A stretch of DNA of 64,000 nt from positions 6,363,169-6,427,168 of the forward strand of contig NW_004624781.1 of assembly GCF_000247695.1 (NCBI RefSeq). The letters are read 5' to 3'. The notes under the pieces were generated by a model, which saw nothing but the letters and a program-made list of their open reading frames with translations, was not told where the DNA came from and did no database searches. The DNA is from Heterocephalus glaber. Taxonomy: Eukaryota > Chordata > Mammalia > Rodentia > Bathyergidae. Every line of letters starts with the position of its first letter. The first letter of the stretch is position 1. Shown here piece after piece: positions 54,060 through 64,000 of this stretch. The position numbers and the translations under genes were made by a program.

Positions 54060-54345
54060 GTTTAAATTTGCCATCAAAACCACACTTGTCCTCGAGGGCT
54101 CCTAACGGAGTTGCTGAAGCTGCGCCATGGTACCAGGCGGGCCTTTTTATGTTTTAGTAATTATCCTGTCACCCACCAAAAATAATTTCATCTCAGGAGG
54201 CAGGAGAATTCGGTAATACTGCAAACTGCTGCCGCGTTAGAGAGCGGCCTAATTGGGATCCATAAATCCACTTTTTAACAAGCACAATTAGGAATACTTA
54301 TTGCAGGGCAGCTTGAGGAGATCAGCAGTGCGGGGAGCGGGGGCA
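54060..54345. promoter_or_regulatory. Candidate conserved noncoding block
   Basis: Repeat-free, high-complexity sequence with homeobox-like cores (gttttagtaattatcctgtc, gagcggcctaattgggatcc, aagcacaattaggaatactt) and a ttgccatcaaaaccacac stretch. One of the better enhancer-like blocks. Confidence 0.45.
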
Positions 54346-55315
54346 GCTTTTATGTGGCCGTGTTGAATGGGACGGAAGCCTTGTTTTGATCCTGGCATCT
54401 CAATTAGTCATGGGGGGAAGAAGGCTCAACGTGAAAGTGGAATTTTACCCCAAAAGTTTTCTTCTGAGGAGATTGTTAGGCATTGATAAAGTGGGAAGGT
54501 GGAGGAGTCTTGCTAGATTGTTCTTTGAGGGAAAACTGCAAATCCCACCAGTTTGGGGGAAGATAAAGGGGATCCCCACGGATCAGCCTGAGCATATGGA
54601 CAGATTGTGGGGAGGACAGGCACTCACTTAAGGAGCCTCTGCCACCACCCCAACGTGTAACTTCCAGGTACGCAGCTCTGCTGGCTGAGGGAGGGATGTG
54701 GCTGGGCCAGAAGGACAAACTGAGGCTCCAGATGGCTGTGTCCTCCTGCCGGGGGCCTGGAGGTGTCAAGGGCAGTGTAGGGGAGAAGCAGGGATCGGTG
54801 GGAGGAGAGATCTGTGTGTGCGGCTCAAGTAGTCTGGAAAGCTTCAGACTGAACTGGGGCTGGGAGGATGGCAAATTGGGGGGACGGGGAGCAGCAGGCC
54901 CCCAGCCCTCTCCCAGGACAGTGAGGGGAAGGTGGCCTCCTGGGTGCTGCTGTGTTGGGATCTGTGTGCTCCTGTGATCTCGGTGACCTCTGGGATGCTC
55001 TGAGGGTCCTTCCAGTCCGGGCATGGGACACAGACACAGAGTGGCCATCCAGCTGCGGAGCTGCGGGAGGGTGGGCCAGGGGAGGTGGAGGAGGGTCGGT
55101 GGCCTTAGTGCGGCAGGTGACAAAGGATGCTTGAGGCGTTGCAGGGGTCTAGGTCCACTTCTAAAGACTACAGAGAGGAAAGGACTTGTGGTTGCTTCTG
55201 ATAAAAATGAACGTGTGAACGAGGGAGGTAATGAATGCAGGCATCAGGGCATTGTGCTTGGGCTAAGGGAGAGGCCTCGCCTCAGTGTTAGGTGAGCTTG
55301 GGGTTCATCCCCATG
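54346..55315. other. Unique stretch
   Basis: No gene or repeat. The reverse 215-residue frame (54476-55123) is proline/serine-rich chance sequence. Confidence 0.45.
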
Positions 55316-55465
55316 CCCCCCTTCTTGGCTGTGTCCTCTTAACCTTTCTGAACTGAGGGGTTTTGGTCCACAACATGGACATTCAATGATATTTATGTCA
55401 CAATTGTGCTGTGAGAATAAATGAAAGAAAATAAGGTGTCTGAGACCCAGTAGGTGGCGAATTCA
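55316..55465 (+). mobile_element. MIR fragment
   Basis: Forward: ggctgtgtcctcttaacctt, cacaattgtgctgtgagaat, then gacccagtaggtgg. Confidence 0.55.
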
Positions 55466-55724
55466 GGTTGGTTTCTTCCTCTCCTTCATATTCCCTCCAC
55501 TGGGCTGCATGGCAGAGGATGTGCACAGGGCCAGGCAGGGGTCTGGGGAGCTGCGAGGGCAGACCCAGAAGGCCTGGATTCTAGGCGAACCTGGGTTCCC
55601 AGGAGCGCCTTATTTGACCTTGAAGGGGAGATCAAGGACGACAGCCCCGTGCAGCAGTGCACAGGAGGAGTTTCCTGGGCGCTCATATAGGGCTAAGACC
55701 ACTCGACACCTCGGGGCTCCTCAC

Positions 55725-55870
55725 TGATGCAGGCACCGCTGTCTCCTCTGTTACACATGCGCTGCCTGTCATTATCCCCAGTGAGAATCGCAGGTGAGGG
55801 GCCCGAGGCTCAGGGATGGAGAGAAGAAAGGAACTGGCCCAAAGCTAGAGTAGGTAGGAGGTGAAGCCAA
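55725..55870 (-). mobile_element. MIR fragment
   Basis: Reverse: gcctgtcattatccccagtg, gcccgaggctcaggga, aactggcccaaagctagagt. Confidence 0.6.
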
Positions 55871-55944
55871 GATAGCGCCCCAGAGCCTGCTGGGAGCCAC
55901 CTTCAAAAAATGTTGCCCTTTACACTTTGTGAAATGTATGGACT

Positions 55945-56010
55945 CCCCCCCCCCCCCACGCCTTGTGCTTTCGAGGCAGGCAGTGGAACCACTGAGCTAA
56001 ATCCCTGGCC
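55945..56010 (-). mobile_element. ID SINE with poly-C replacement
   Basis: The box A half is normal (ccttgtgctttcgaggcagg to aaatccctggccc). Where the tail and box B complement should be there is a run of 13 C (55945-55957). Confidence 0.85.
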
Positions 56011-56046
56011 CCCACACTTTTCACGCAAGCTTTCTGTTTTCACATA

Positions 56047-56585
56047 CACTTGACCCTTCTTATCTGAGGGTTCTGCATCCATAGGTTCAACCAACCATGG
56101 ATCAAGAATATGGGGAAAAACTGTTTCTACTGGCCTTTTATTCTTGTTGTTCCTGACACTGTCCAGTTCAACAACGATTTAGGTAGCATTTACATAGTGT
56201 TAGGCGTGGTACATAATCTAGAAATGATTTAAAGCTTACGGGAGGAGCTCTGTGCAGTGGCCCATGCCTGTAATCTCAGCTGCTCTGAAGGCTGAGGCAG
56301 GAGGATTGAAAGTTTGAGCCCAGCCTGGGCAACATAGCAAGGCCCTATCTCAAAATTTTCTTAAAAGGTGAAAAGGCCTGGGGATGTAGGTCAGTGGTAG
56401 AGTGTCCCTGATAAAAATGCATGAATTAATGAGGGAATGGATGGGTTCTGTCCCCAGTTATCCCTGGGTTATATCCATCCAGCATGCCATTTTATGGAAG
56501 GGACTTGAGCTCCTGCAGCTTTCAGTATCAGCTATCTTGGAATTAATTCCCTGTGGATACTGAGGAAGCATTGTGGTTTTAGACT
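56047..56585 (+). mobile_element. Tigger/pogo-like DNA transposon remnant
   Basis: Begins cttgacccttcttatctgag, then ctgcatccataggttcaacc and aaccatggatcaagaata, the Tigger-type terminal pattern. Later taggtagcatttacatagtg and tggaagggacttgagctcct match the interior and far end. It has no coding potential and is split by a B1-dID. Confidence 0.75.
56249..56415 (+). mobile_element. B1-dID SINE in Tigger
   Basis: B1 half, then gcctggggatgtaggtcagt. The end of the ID-like half is lost into tccctgataaaaatgc. Confidence 0.88.
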
Positions 56586-56985
56586 TATACAGTAGAAAAA
56601 AATAGCCAAGAGTTCCCAGGTGCCAGTCATGTGGTTTCCCCAGTGATCTAAACCAGGATGTTGGCACCATGCTGTTCATTAACTGCAGATCTGACATGCA
56701 CTTTTTAGGGGTGTACATCTCCATGAATTTTATCATCTGAGTAGATTCCATGTCCCACCATCAGAGCCCGAAAAACCCATTTATGGTCACCCCTCATCCC
56801 CCCTTTGCCTGGTAGCTGCAGATACATTGTTCTTCACTGTAACTTTTTCATTTCAGAATGTCACACAAATGGGATCAGACAGCAGCACCTCCGGAGGTCA
56901 GTGGTTTTCACTGGTGAGCTGTCCTGGTTGTCTTTCCTGTGTGTCTATTTGCTTCTTTTCATTGCCGAGTAGTATTCCAGTGTGT

Positions 56986-57358
56986 ATTGGTTTCCTTGAG
57001 CTGCCATAATAAAGTGCCACGAACAGGGTGGCTTCAAACAGCCAAAATTTGTTTTCTCACAGTTCTGGAGGCCGGAAGTTGGAAATGGAGGTGTGAGCAG
57101 GCCCTCTCCTTGGTGCCTGGTGCTGCCCAGCAGCCCGTGGTGTTCCTTGGGGTGTGGGGACAGCATTCCAGTCCCTGCTGCTGCTGTCATGTGGTCTTCA
57201 CATGGCTTTTTCATGTGGACTTCGTCAGCCAGTCATTGGCTGCAGGGCCCACCCAACCCAGTAACTGGTTACGTCTGTAATGACCCTGTATCCAAAGATG
57301 GTCACATCCTGAGGTTCTAGATGTACATGGGTTTGGGGGAACACGATTTAGCCTAATA
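56986..57358 (-). mobile_element. MLT1-type LTR (ERVL-MaLR)
   Basis: Reverse solitary LTR: ggtttccttgagctgccata, cagccaaaatttgttttctc, acagttctggaggccggaag, ttacgtctgtaatgaccctg, gggggaacacgatttagcc. Old, without internal retroviral sequence, inserted in L1. Confidence 0.85.
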
Positions 57359-57714
57359 GAGATGGTGTAGAGGCAGCAGAGCGTGTCTGACCATCCACCC
57401 TGGAAGGATGGCAGCGTGGTTTCCTGGTTGGGGCCGTTATGGATATAATGCTGCTGCTGTACACTTTCCTGGGCAGGTCTTACAGTGAACATGTGCTTTC
57501 CTTTGGGATAAATGCCCAACAGTTCACTCCGTAGGCCATGCCGTAGGAGACGGATGTTCAGATTTCTAAGAAAATGCCAAACTTTTCTGGAGTGGCTGTA
57601 CTGTTTTACATTCCTGTCAGCAGGGTCTGAGTGTTCCCATTTCTCCACATCCTCCCCACCAGCACTTGGGGTTGTCACTATTTTTTTTTAGCTGTTTTAG
57701 CATTATTATTTTTC

Positions 57715-57782
57715 TTTCTTTTGTGGTCCTGGGATAGACCATAGGGCCTCACACATGCCAGGCAAGCGCTGTCCAGCCCCAG
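57715..57782 (-). mobile_element. Degraded ID-like fragment in L1
   Basis: gtggtcctgggatagaccat...ccaggcaagcgctgtccagc. Confidence 0.6.
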
Positions 57783-58384
57783 TTTTCAGCCTTTCTGCTG
57801 TGAGATTTTGCCTGACACCTCACTGATGTTGAAATTTACATTTCTCTAGTGGCTGATGATGTTGGCTGGTTTCTGTGGGCTTTCTTTCTGTCTCTGTATC
57901 TTCTCTGGTGAAGTGTCAGTTTGAGTGTTTTGCCTATTTTAAAACTGAATTGTTGATGGCTTCCTGTTGGGTTTAGAGAGCTCTTTCTGTGGTGTGGATA
58001 GAAGTCCTTCACTGCCTATGTGATTTGCAGATATTTCCCCCTACTCTGCTGCAGATCTTTTTATTCTCCTAACAGTATCTTTTGCAGAGCACTTAATTTT
58101 CACATGGCTTATTGTATTGTATTGATTCTTTCTTGTATTGGTTGAACTTTGGGTGTCATATCTAAGAACTCTTTGGCCTAAGAGATTTTCTCCTAAAACT
58201 TAAATCTGTCCATTGTGAATTTCAAATATATCTCTACATCTCTATATTTGTATCTGTCTCTGTTTCTACTTCTGTCTCTATATGTGGAGAAAGTTGAGGT
58301 CAAGATTACCTTTTATGCCTGTGGATATCCAGTTGTTCGGATACTATTTGTTGAAAAGGCTGTCTTTCCTCTCCAATCATCTTT

Positions 58385-58602
58385 TGGGGGGCTGTTGAGG
58401 ATTGAACTCCAGGTTTGCATATGCCAAACAAATGCTTTACCACTGAGTTATAGCCTAGCCCTTCAATACTTTAAAACATTAAAAAAAAATTTTTTGAGAC
58501 AGTGTCTAAGTCACTAAGTTGCCTAGGCTGGGCTTGAACTTGAGATCCTCCTGCCTCAGCTTCCCAGAGTGCTGGAATCACAGGCATGCACCACCAGGCC
58601 TT
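58385..58602 (-). mobile_element. B1-dID composite SINE
   Basis: A longer ID half than most (ggctgttgaggattgaactc to gagttatagcctagccc), then a B1 half. Confidence 0.9.
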
Positions 58603-58841
58603 TTTTTTAAAGCTTCAGTGTGGGATAAACAAACACTTCAGACTGATTTTGCTGCTGAGGAAGCTGGAACTCAAGAAAGATGAGGGAGGGGTTTGAATTT
58701 ACACTGCAGGTTGTCAGCAGGTGGCGGCTGGACATCCCCATTTTGAAGAGGAGAAAACTGATGGTGGTTGGTAGCAAAACAGGCCTGGCTTCCCCTGAGG
58801 CTCACCTTTCATAAAGCCGCCAGGCAGGCAGGCAAAGGAAT
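58603..58841. other. Unique stretch
   Basis: No gene or repeat recognised. Confidence 0.4.
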
Positions 58842-58859
58842 CAGAACTGAAAAGTTCTG

Positions 58860-58955
58860 GGCCGGGATTTAGCTCAGTGGCGCCTCACTTGGCTGGGAGG
58901 CGCAAGGTCCTGAGTTGGATCCCAGGTACCAAAAAAAAGAAAAAAGAGAAAAGTC
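58860..58955 (+). mobile_element. ID SINE, recent
   Basis: Perfect 18-bp target duplication cagaactgaaaagttctg at 58842-58859 and 58956-58973. The body has an atypical middle (gcgcctcacttggctgggag). Confidence 0.97.
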
Positions 58956-58973
58956 CAGAACTGAAAAGTTCTG

Positions 58974-60780
58974 CTGTTTGGTAGTGGGACCCGCCCCCCC
59001 CCCGCCAACATGGCCACCAGGCAGGGGTCCAAGGAGTCTGCGCCGAGTGGGGCAGCCAAGGCCCCTCTTCCATGGCTTCTGGAGCACCATGACTCACTGG
59101 GAGGCCTGCCCTGGCACTGGGGTGTGCAAGCCAGCCATGTCCCCACCATCTTGGTGCCCCCGGAGCAGGAGGCTTTTAGCTTAATTGAACCAAATGCCTT
59201 AAAAATGGCAGCTCATCAGTCAGCTTTCATTCCCCTCATTCCTGTATTTGGCTTTCATTCCTGTATTTTCCTTTAGGGATTCACCACATCTCTGTGAATG
59301 CTGGGTGCTTTCCCTCATTTTTAAGTTTTGGGGACACATAGATGTGTGACTCTCGCCCCTTGCAGCCCAGGTAGAATGAGGAAAGCATCTCTCTCTGTCA
59401 TGGAGAGAGACTCCCATACATCTCGTCACATGTCAGCCGCATTCTGAGAAGGTTTGAGTCTAGAAGTTGAGAAGGCTGTGCCAGGAGAGGCCGAGACATC
59501 TCCCAGGGGAGTTTCGGCGAAAGGGCAGAGTTTCCCACGAAATGACACTGAGAGTCGGCTGCGTGGGGCCAGGGTGCAACCTTCCTCATTCATGTGGGGC
59601 CCATGCCTCCATCTCATGTTTCTGGAAGGTTCCTGGGACAAGTGGCATCAAGAGGCCTGAGTTCTTGGGGGCAGCTGAGCCAGGGCCTGGCTGTGTGGAC
59701 TGAAGAAAGCTGCTTTCCCTCTCTGGGTCCCCTTGGGTCTGACGCAAGGGACCAAACTACCACAGGCATTCTATGTTGCCTCCAATCCTGTGGCACTGCA
59801 CACCAGGCTCGCACCTTTGGACCCTCTGCTCTATGTCACTCCCCTGACTAGAAACCCTTGCACAGGGAGCAGGGACTTGTGGAAAGGAGTGCATATTAAC
59901 CCGCTGGTTTCCTGGACACAGAAAGGACTGAGATTGGACAACACAGTCAGCCTTTATTTTCCTCAGATAATAAGCTCTGTACCTGGGAATCAGTAGCATC
60001 TGTGGGCTGCAACTGGATTGCAGTTGTTGATTAAAGCCACTCCTTTAGGGGCCTGGTCTCCATGCAGATCTTCCCACTCCTGCATCCTTGTGTCCCTACC
60101 CAGGCTGGACCCTCTCCCTGAGCCAAGTCTCCTCCCCTCTCTGGGCCTCAGCTCCTTGTCTATGAGACCAGAGAACTGGGCGGCCTGCTGTTGAGACCCA
60201 GGAGCACCTGTCTGCCCAGCCCATGCATCTCCTGGCCTTATGCCAGGGTCCCTGAGACACAGCCTGATGTGCCGGGAGACAGTTAGGGGGTGCCTGTTGT
60301 GCCCACACCTGTGGGGGTGAAGGCAGCAAAATGAGCCAATGGGGAAGGCCTCAACCTTTGAGCCTGTGAAGCACTGTCCCTCTTCCAGGCAAAGGGGCCA
60401 GGCCAGGCCTTCGGAAGTGCTTCCCTCGGACCAACTGGGCAAGCACCAGAGATGGCTGCCCCGGTTCAGGTGTGACCTGGAGCCGAGGGCTACCTCTGGC
60501 TAACGTAGCTCCAGAGTCCCCAAGCAACTCATCTCCTTCCTGGGGTGACAGGTGGCCATTAGGACTGAAACTGAGCCCTGGGATGTGTGCCAGACTTGTC
60601 CACAGCCCCCTGGCCAGTGCATAATTCTAAAGGGGGTCTGAGGTCCTCCCCCAAGACCCCTCAGGCCTGCAGTGGCCAGGAGTTCCCACCTTTGCCCTGG
60701 GGACCTGTGGGAGCTCCAGCTTACACACTGAGCTGTGGAAAGACGTGGTGACAGAAGCCATCTAGCTCTGCATCTCAGGT
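58974..60780. other. Unique stretch
   Basis: c-run at 58994-59003, and an aacatggccacc word at 59006-59017. No exon, repeat or RNA gene supported. Confidence 0.45.
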
Positions 60781-61280
60781 TTTTTTTTCTTCAGCCTGAG
60801 TACCTGGTCAGCTGTGGGCTCGTCCATCTAATCAGCTCACAGGCAGTTGAAGGAGAGGTGGTGTCCCCTTGATCCACAGGCTTTATGTGCATAATTCCCT
60901 TTAATTCATCTCTGGCGAGGGGCAGAGAGCCTGGGTGGAGAACAATTTTCAAAGTCTCTCTGGGGTTCAAAGATTCATCCCTCCAGCCAGACGGGGAAAT
61001 GACGGGAGCCATCAGCCGGGAGGGCTGAATGTGGTGGTGCTCCTGGGTTCTCCTCCCCTGCTCCCTTGGCCTTGGCGGTGGCTGTGGCCTGGTGTCTGGG
61101 GAGCAGCTCCTTCCCAAGGGGCTGTACTGTGGCCGCCTGAGCCCTGTCCTCTGCTGCCCTGATTGAGTCTCACCTTGGACCTGGGCTGACGTGTCCTTGG
61201 TGGGGGACTTGGGTCAGCTCTGCCCTGGCGCTGACAAGATCTCCATCCTGAATGTCTCTTCACACTTGATTTGCCTGCAG
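60781..61280. other. Unique stretch, partly enhancer-like
   Basis: cataattccctttaattcat at 60890-60909 and caaagattcatccctcc at 60967-60983 sit in repeat-free DNA. Nothing else recognised. Confidence 0.4.
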
Positions 61281-61395
61281 GATAAATGCAATTTCTACAC
61301 CACAACCATCAGTCATTTTCCTGTGTGATCTATGCAGTTGGCCTGAATTGAATCAGCGCCTGTATGATTGTGTCAGTTTGTTTGGTAAGAAAATG
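61281..61395 (+). repeat. Copy A of a duplicated about-110-bp element
   Basis: Starts gataaatgca and contains atcagtcatttt, tgtgatctatgcag and gaattgaatcag, ending ggtaagaaaatg. The same words occur in the same order at 62826-62931. Not a SINE, MIR or L2 that I recognise. Confidence 0.8.
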
Positions 61396-61669
61396 AAGTG
61401 AGATATGTCGGCGAAAGTAGAGGGGTGCTCAGGGCCCTGTGGAGGTGCCCGGGGCTCAGGGCTCCCTTTAGGGTACATCCTGTCCCCCTCCTGCTCTCTG
61501 CATCCTGCACTGGGCTCCCAGCCCTCTGCCCTCTGAACTCAGGGAAGAGACCAGTGTGAGGACACAGAGTGGTGGGAGAGAGAGGAAAGATGCTGGAATA
61601 CAGGTGAGAGACAAGCAGATTAAAGTCAGAATGCACGGGGACTAGAATTCAGGGTAAGCTTTTTGGTCT
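61396..61669. other. Unique stretch
   Basis: No gene or repeat recognised. Confidence 0.4.
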
Positions 61670-61866
61670 TTTTTTTTTTTTTGGTTGTACTGGGAATTGA
61701 ACCAGGGACCTTGATACTGAGCTACAGCCCCAGCCTTTTAAATTTTTTATTTTGAGACAAGATCTTGCTGAGTCACTGAGTTGTCTAGGCTGAGCTTGAA
61801 TTTGCGATCCTCCTGCCTCAGCCTCCCAGAGTGCTGGGATTATAGGCTTGTGCCACAGCATCTGGA
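61670..61866 (-). mobile_element. B1-dID composite SINE
   Basis: Complete composite with a T run. Target duplication aagctttttggtct (61656-61669) and aagcttcttggtct (61867-61880). Better preserved than other B1-dID copies here. Confidence 0.95.
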
Positions 61867-61880
61867 AAGCTTCTTGGTCT

Positions 61881-62300
61881 CAATACAAAGGGCTGTAGAG
61901 AGCACATAGAAGTGCATGGAGGGAGCATTATAGCTCCCAACTGGAGGTTAATAGTGAAGAGGACATCAGGCCCTTTCTTTGCTGGGGATTCCATGCACTT
62001 CCGCCTCCCTCCTGGTCCCTGGCTCTCAACATGACATGCAGAACCATGGCGATCAGGTAGAAGTGCTGTTCTTTGTACCCCCACTCCTCTCCCCTCCCCT
62101 CTCCTGTCCTTCCCTCCCCTTCTCTCCTCCCCAGCTTCCTTCTGCACACTGGTTTGTGTGTACCAGCTCCGAGCTTCACCTTGGGCATGGTTTTGTCCTG
62201 GGAGGAAGGGCGCCCCTGCACGTGCCCTAGTGTGGGGAGGATGGCATGGCATTGGCACCCTTCAGGGAGATGGCAGTATTGGGGCGGGGCAGGGCTGAAC
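61881..62300. other. Unique stretch
   Basis: CT-rich run at 62083-62130. No gene or repeat recognised. Confidence 0.4.
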
Positions 62301-62338
62301 ACATACACACGCACGCACACACACACACGCACACACAC
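62301..62338. repeat. (CA)n microsatellite
   Basis: Interrupted ca run with gcac units. Confidence 0.95.
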
Positions 62339-62825
62339 CCTCATGAGGTGCAGAGCAGTGGGCTCAGCCTGAGCATTGCTACCTGTACGTGACTGCAGCT
62401 GCCAGGCCTCCTATGCCCCTCCTGGGCCCAGGCCTTCGCCAGGGTCACTTCCAGTCTTGGCCCCAGAACACATCCCAGGAGCTCGGCCCCTGCTGCCTGC
62501 GGACCAGCTCAGGAGAGAGCAGGCCGAAAAGCTCATCCTCTTCAGGTGTGGCTCCTTCTGCCTCCTCTGTCCCCAGACTTGTCCAGTAGCTTCTGTGGCT
62601 CCAGGAAGGGAGAGGGTTGGGGCCATTTTCTCTGTCTTGGATGGTGGGGCCTGGGGTGTTGGGCCCCTGAAAGTTGCACGGAGCAGTGCCGTAGTCAGGA
62701 AGAGGACCCCTCGGAGGTCCCCAGGGTGTCGCTGTGGGGAAGGGGGCCTGGCAGGAAGTCCTGAGATCACTTTGGGTACACCCTTGAAGGGGATGGTGGG
62801 ACCCGGCCTGTCTTCTCTCTCTGAT
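62339..62825. other. Unique GC-rich stretch
   Basis: Frames on both strands (138-165 residues) show no domain. Confidence 0.4.
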
Positions 62826-62931
62826 GATAAATGCAGTTTCTGCGTCAAGACTATCAGTCATTTTTTGATGTGATCTATGCAGCTCTGCAGGAATTGAACC
62901 AGCTCCTGTATTATTATTTGATAAGAAAATG
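62826..62931 (+). repeat. Copy B of a duplicated about-110-bp element
   Basis: Related to 61281-61395 in the same orientation. About 46 of the first 57 bases are identical by eye, and it shares gaattgaa, cagc, cctgtat and taagaaaatg in the second half, with a few-base deletion. Confidence 0.8.
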
Positions 62932-63139
62932 GCTCATGGAGTGCAGGGTTTATTGTGGCCTACGTTCCGATTAGGATGTGCCACCCTTACCAGAGGCCCA
63001 GAGGATCTGGGACTACCACCTCCAGAACCATAAGCCAGGCAAACTTTTTCTCATTCTTTTAAATTGATTGCCTTGGGTGTTTTGTTGTCGTCCCTGGAAG
63101 CAGGGTGGAGGAGCTGGTCTGGTTGGCTCTTGGCAGAGT

Positions 63140-63470
63140 GAAGACAGAGCTTTCCGAACTGAATTTTCTGAAATGGCACTGTCCATTATTATAGCTACTG
63201 GCTACATGCGGTTATGTAAATTATACAATTAATTAAAAAGAAATAAAATTAAAGATTCAGCTCCTGAATGGAAAAGGATATATCATGCAAACATTAATCA
63301 GCAGAAAGCAGGCCTGGGTATATCACTATGAGGTAAAAGTGGACATCGGAGCAAAGAAAATTGCCAGGGACAGAGAAGAACAATTTATAATGATAAAAGG
63401 GTCAGCCCGGCAAGAAGCCACAGTGGGCTGAAATATCTGTGCCCCAAACACCAGAACTGCAAGCTCCATG
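63140..63470. promoter_or_regulatory. Candidate conserved noncoding block
   Basis: AT-rich, repeat-free (ggttatgtaaattatacaat, taattaattaaaaagaaata-like runs, catgcaaacattaatcagca, aacaatttataatgataaaa). Inferred enhancer. Confidence 0.4.
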
Positions 63471-63599
63471 AAGCCAAGATTCAGTCATTTGGTGACCTTG
63501 GCCATTGATAAGTGCTCCACAGCCACACCTGGGCAGTGGCTGCTGTACCAGACAGTAGAACCCAGAAGAGCTTTTCCTCCATTGCAGAAAGCTCTGTGG

Positions 63600-63720
63600 G
63601 GCCCCATTGCTCTAGAAGGTCAGCTCTGTGAGGGCAGAAACCTGGCTGTTCTGTTCCCTGCTGTAGCCTCACCATCTAGAAGCATCCTGTGCACATAGTA
63701 GGTGGTTAGAATTTGGAGAT
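63600..63720 (+). mobile_element. L2 3' end
   Basis: ggtcagctctgtgagggcag, ctgctgtagcctcaccatct, tgtgcacatagtaggtggtt. Confidence 0.65.
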
Positions 63721-63734
63721 GTGAGGACTTCATA

Positions 63735-63850
63735 GCCTGCGTGCGGTCACCCTCTTCCTATGTGACTTTGGACGTGGTGTTCCTCTCTCTGGGTCTCTTC
63801 ACTGTAAATGGAAGCCTTGGCTTCCTTGCTGGGATCCTTTTCAGCTTTAA
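63735..63850 (+). mobile_element. MIR fragment
   Basis: tatgtgactttggacgtggt, tctctgggtctcttcactgt, aaatggaagcc. Confidence 0.55.
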
Positions 63851-63947
63851 TGAGCTGTGATCTTAAGTCTTTTAGCTGGCTGATTTCATTTATTTTATTC
63901 ATAGGGAGGGGTCAGAGGGTGTGGGGTAGGATGAGGTGGTACATTTG

Positions 63948-64000
63948 ATTTTTTTTTTCCTGGTACAGGGGATCAAACTCAGGACCTTGTGCTTGTGAGG
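63948..64000 (-). mobile_element. ID SINE, cut by window end
   Basis: T run, then ctggtacaggggatcaaact to gtgcttgtgagg. Confidence 0.93.

Larger units (their letters stand above)
56745..58384 (-). mobile_element. Old L1 3' part, split by MLT1
   Basis: Reverse L1 sequence at 56745-56985 (gtaactttttcatttcagaa, cgagtagtattccagtgtg) and 57360-58384 (catttctccacatcctcccc, gttgatggcttcctg, atctttttattctcctaaca, atccagttgttcggatac, tgttgaaaaggctgtctttc). All frames are decayed. Confidence 0.8.

Noticed and set aside
54476..55123. 215-residue reverse open frame
   Set aside because: Pro/Ser/Leu-rich low-information translation in GC-rich DNA; no family resemblance.
59006..59276. 88-residue frame starting at a good Kozak-like aacATGG
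   Set aside because: No splice or transcript evidence, no recognisable domain, and it runs into low-complexity phenylalanine-rich sequence. The start resemblance alone is not enough.

Overview
This window looks like nuclear DNA from a rodent outside the mouse/rat family. Three sequence classes show it. About 44 copies or fragments are a tRNA-derived ID-type SINE (box A near 'tttagctcagtgg', box B near 'gagttcgatcc', A-rich tail). About 19 are 7SL-derived B1 elements, several with the internal duplication typical of rodent B1. About 16 are B1-dID composites (B1 joined to a second, ID-like half). Composites of this kind are known from squirrel-, dormouse- and beaver-related rodents; a castorimorph or sciuromorph species fits, but I cannot name it.

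I found no complete protein-coding gene. All listed open reading frames are transposon remnants, SINE read-through, or chance frames in GC-rich or low-complexity DNA. The one likely gene landmark is a CpG island at about 32.2-33.6 kb. It contains an ATG-free, GC-rich candidate first exon that ends in a strong splice donor after base 32554. It is preceded by a purine-rich tract and an alternating CG run. This is most simply the promoter and 5' UTR exon of a gene transcribed on the + strand, with coding exons outside the window. The gene cannot be identified from this.

Layout. 0.6-3.8 kb: decayed old L1 (+) with ORF1-like and early ORF2-like sequence, peppered with SINEs. 3.8-4.9 kb: probable decayed retrocopy of an unidentified protein mRNA. 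5-11 kb: mixed unique DNA and SINEs. 11.2-15.2 kb: dense nest in which an old L1 3' end (-) was hit by a B1, a younger 5'-truncated L1 with perfect target-site duplications, and a B1-dID, followed by L2 and more SINEs. 16.4-18.2 and 21.2-22.4 kb: repeat-poor DNA resembling conserved noncoding sequence. 23-30.9 kb: SINE clusters, including a three-ID array and a 78-bp hAT-like insertion. 31-39 kb: CpG island and repeat-poor flanks. 39-64 kb: mostly unique GC-richer DNA with MIR, L2, MLT1, Tigger and old L1 remnants, several AT-rich enhancer-like blocks, and one unusual pair of related about-110-bp sequences 1.5 kb apart.

No genes act together here. The picture is a regulatory or intronic landscape around a developmental-type promoter, overlaid by several ages of transposon insertion. 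All conservation statements are inferences from sequence texture (AT-rich, high complexity, repeat-free, rich in homeobox/POU-like words), because no alignment could be run. Counts were made by eye.
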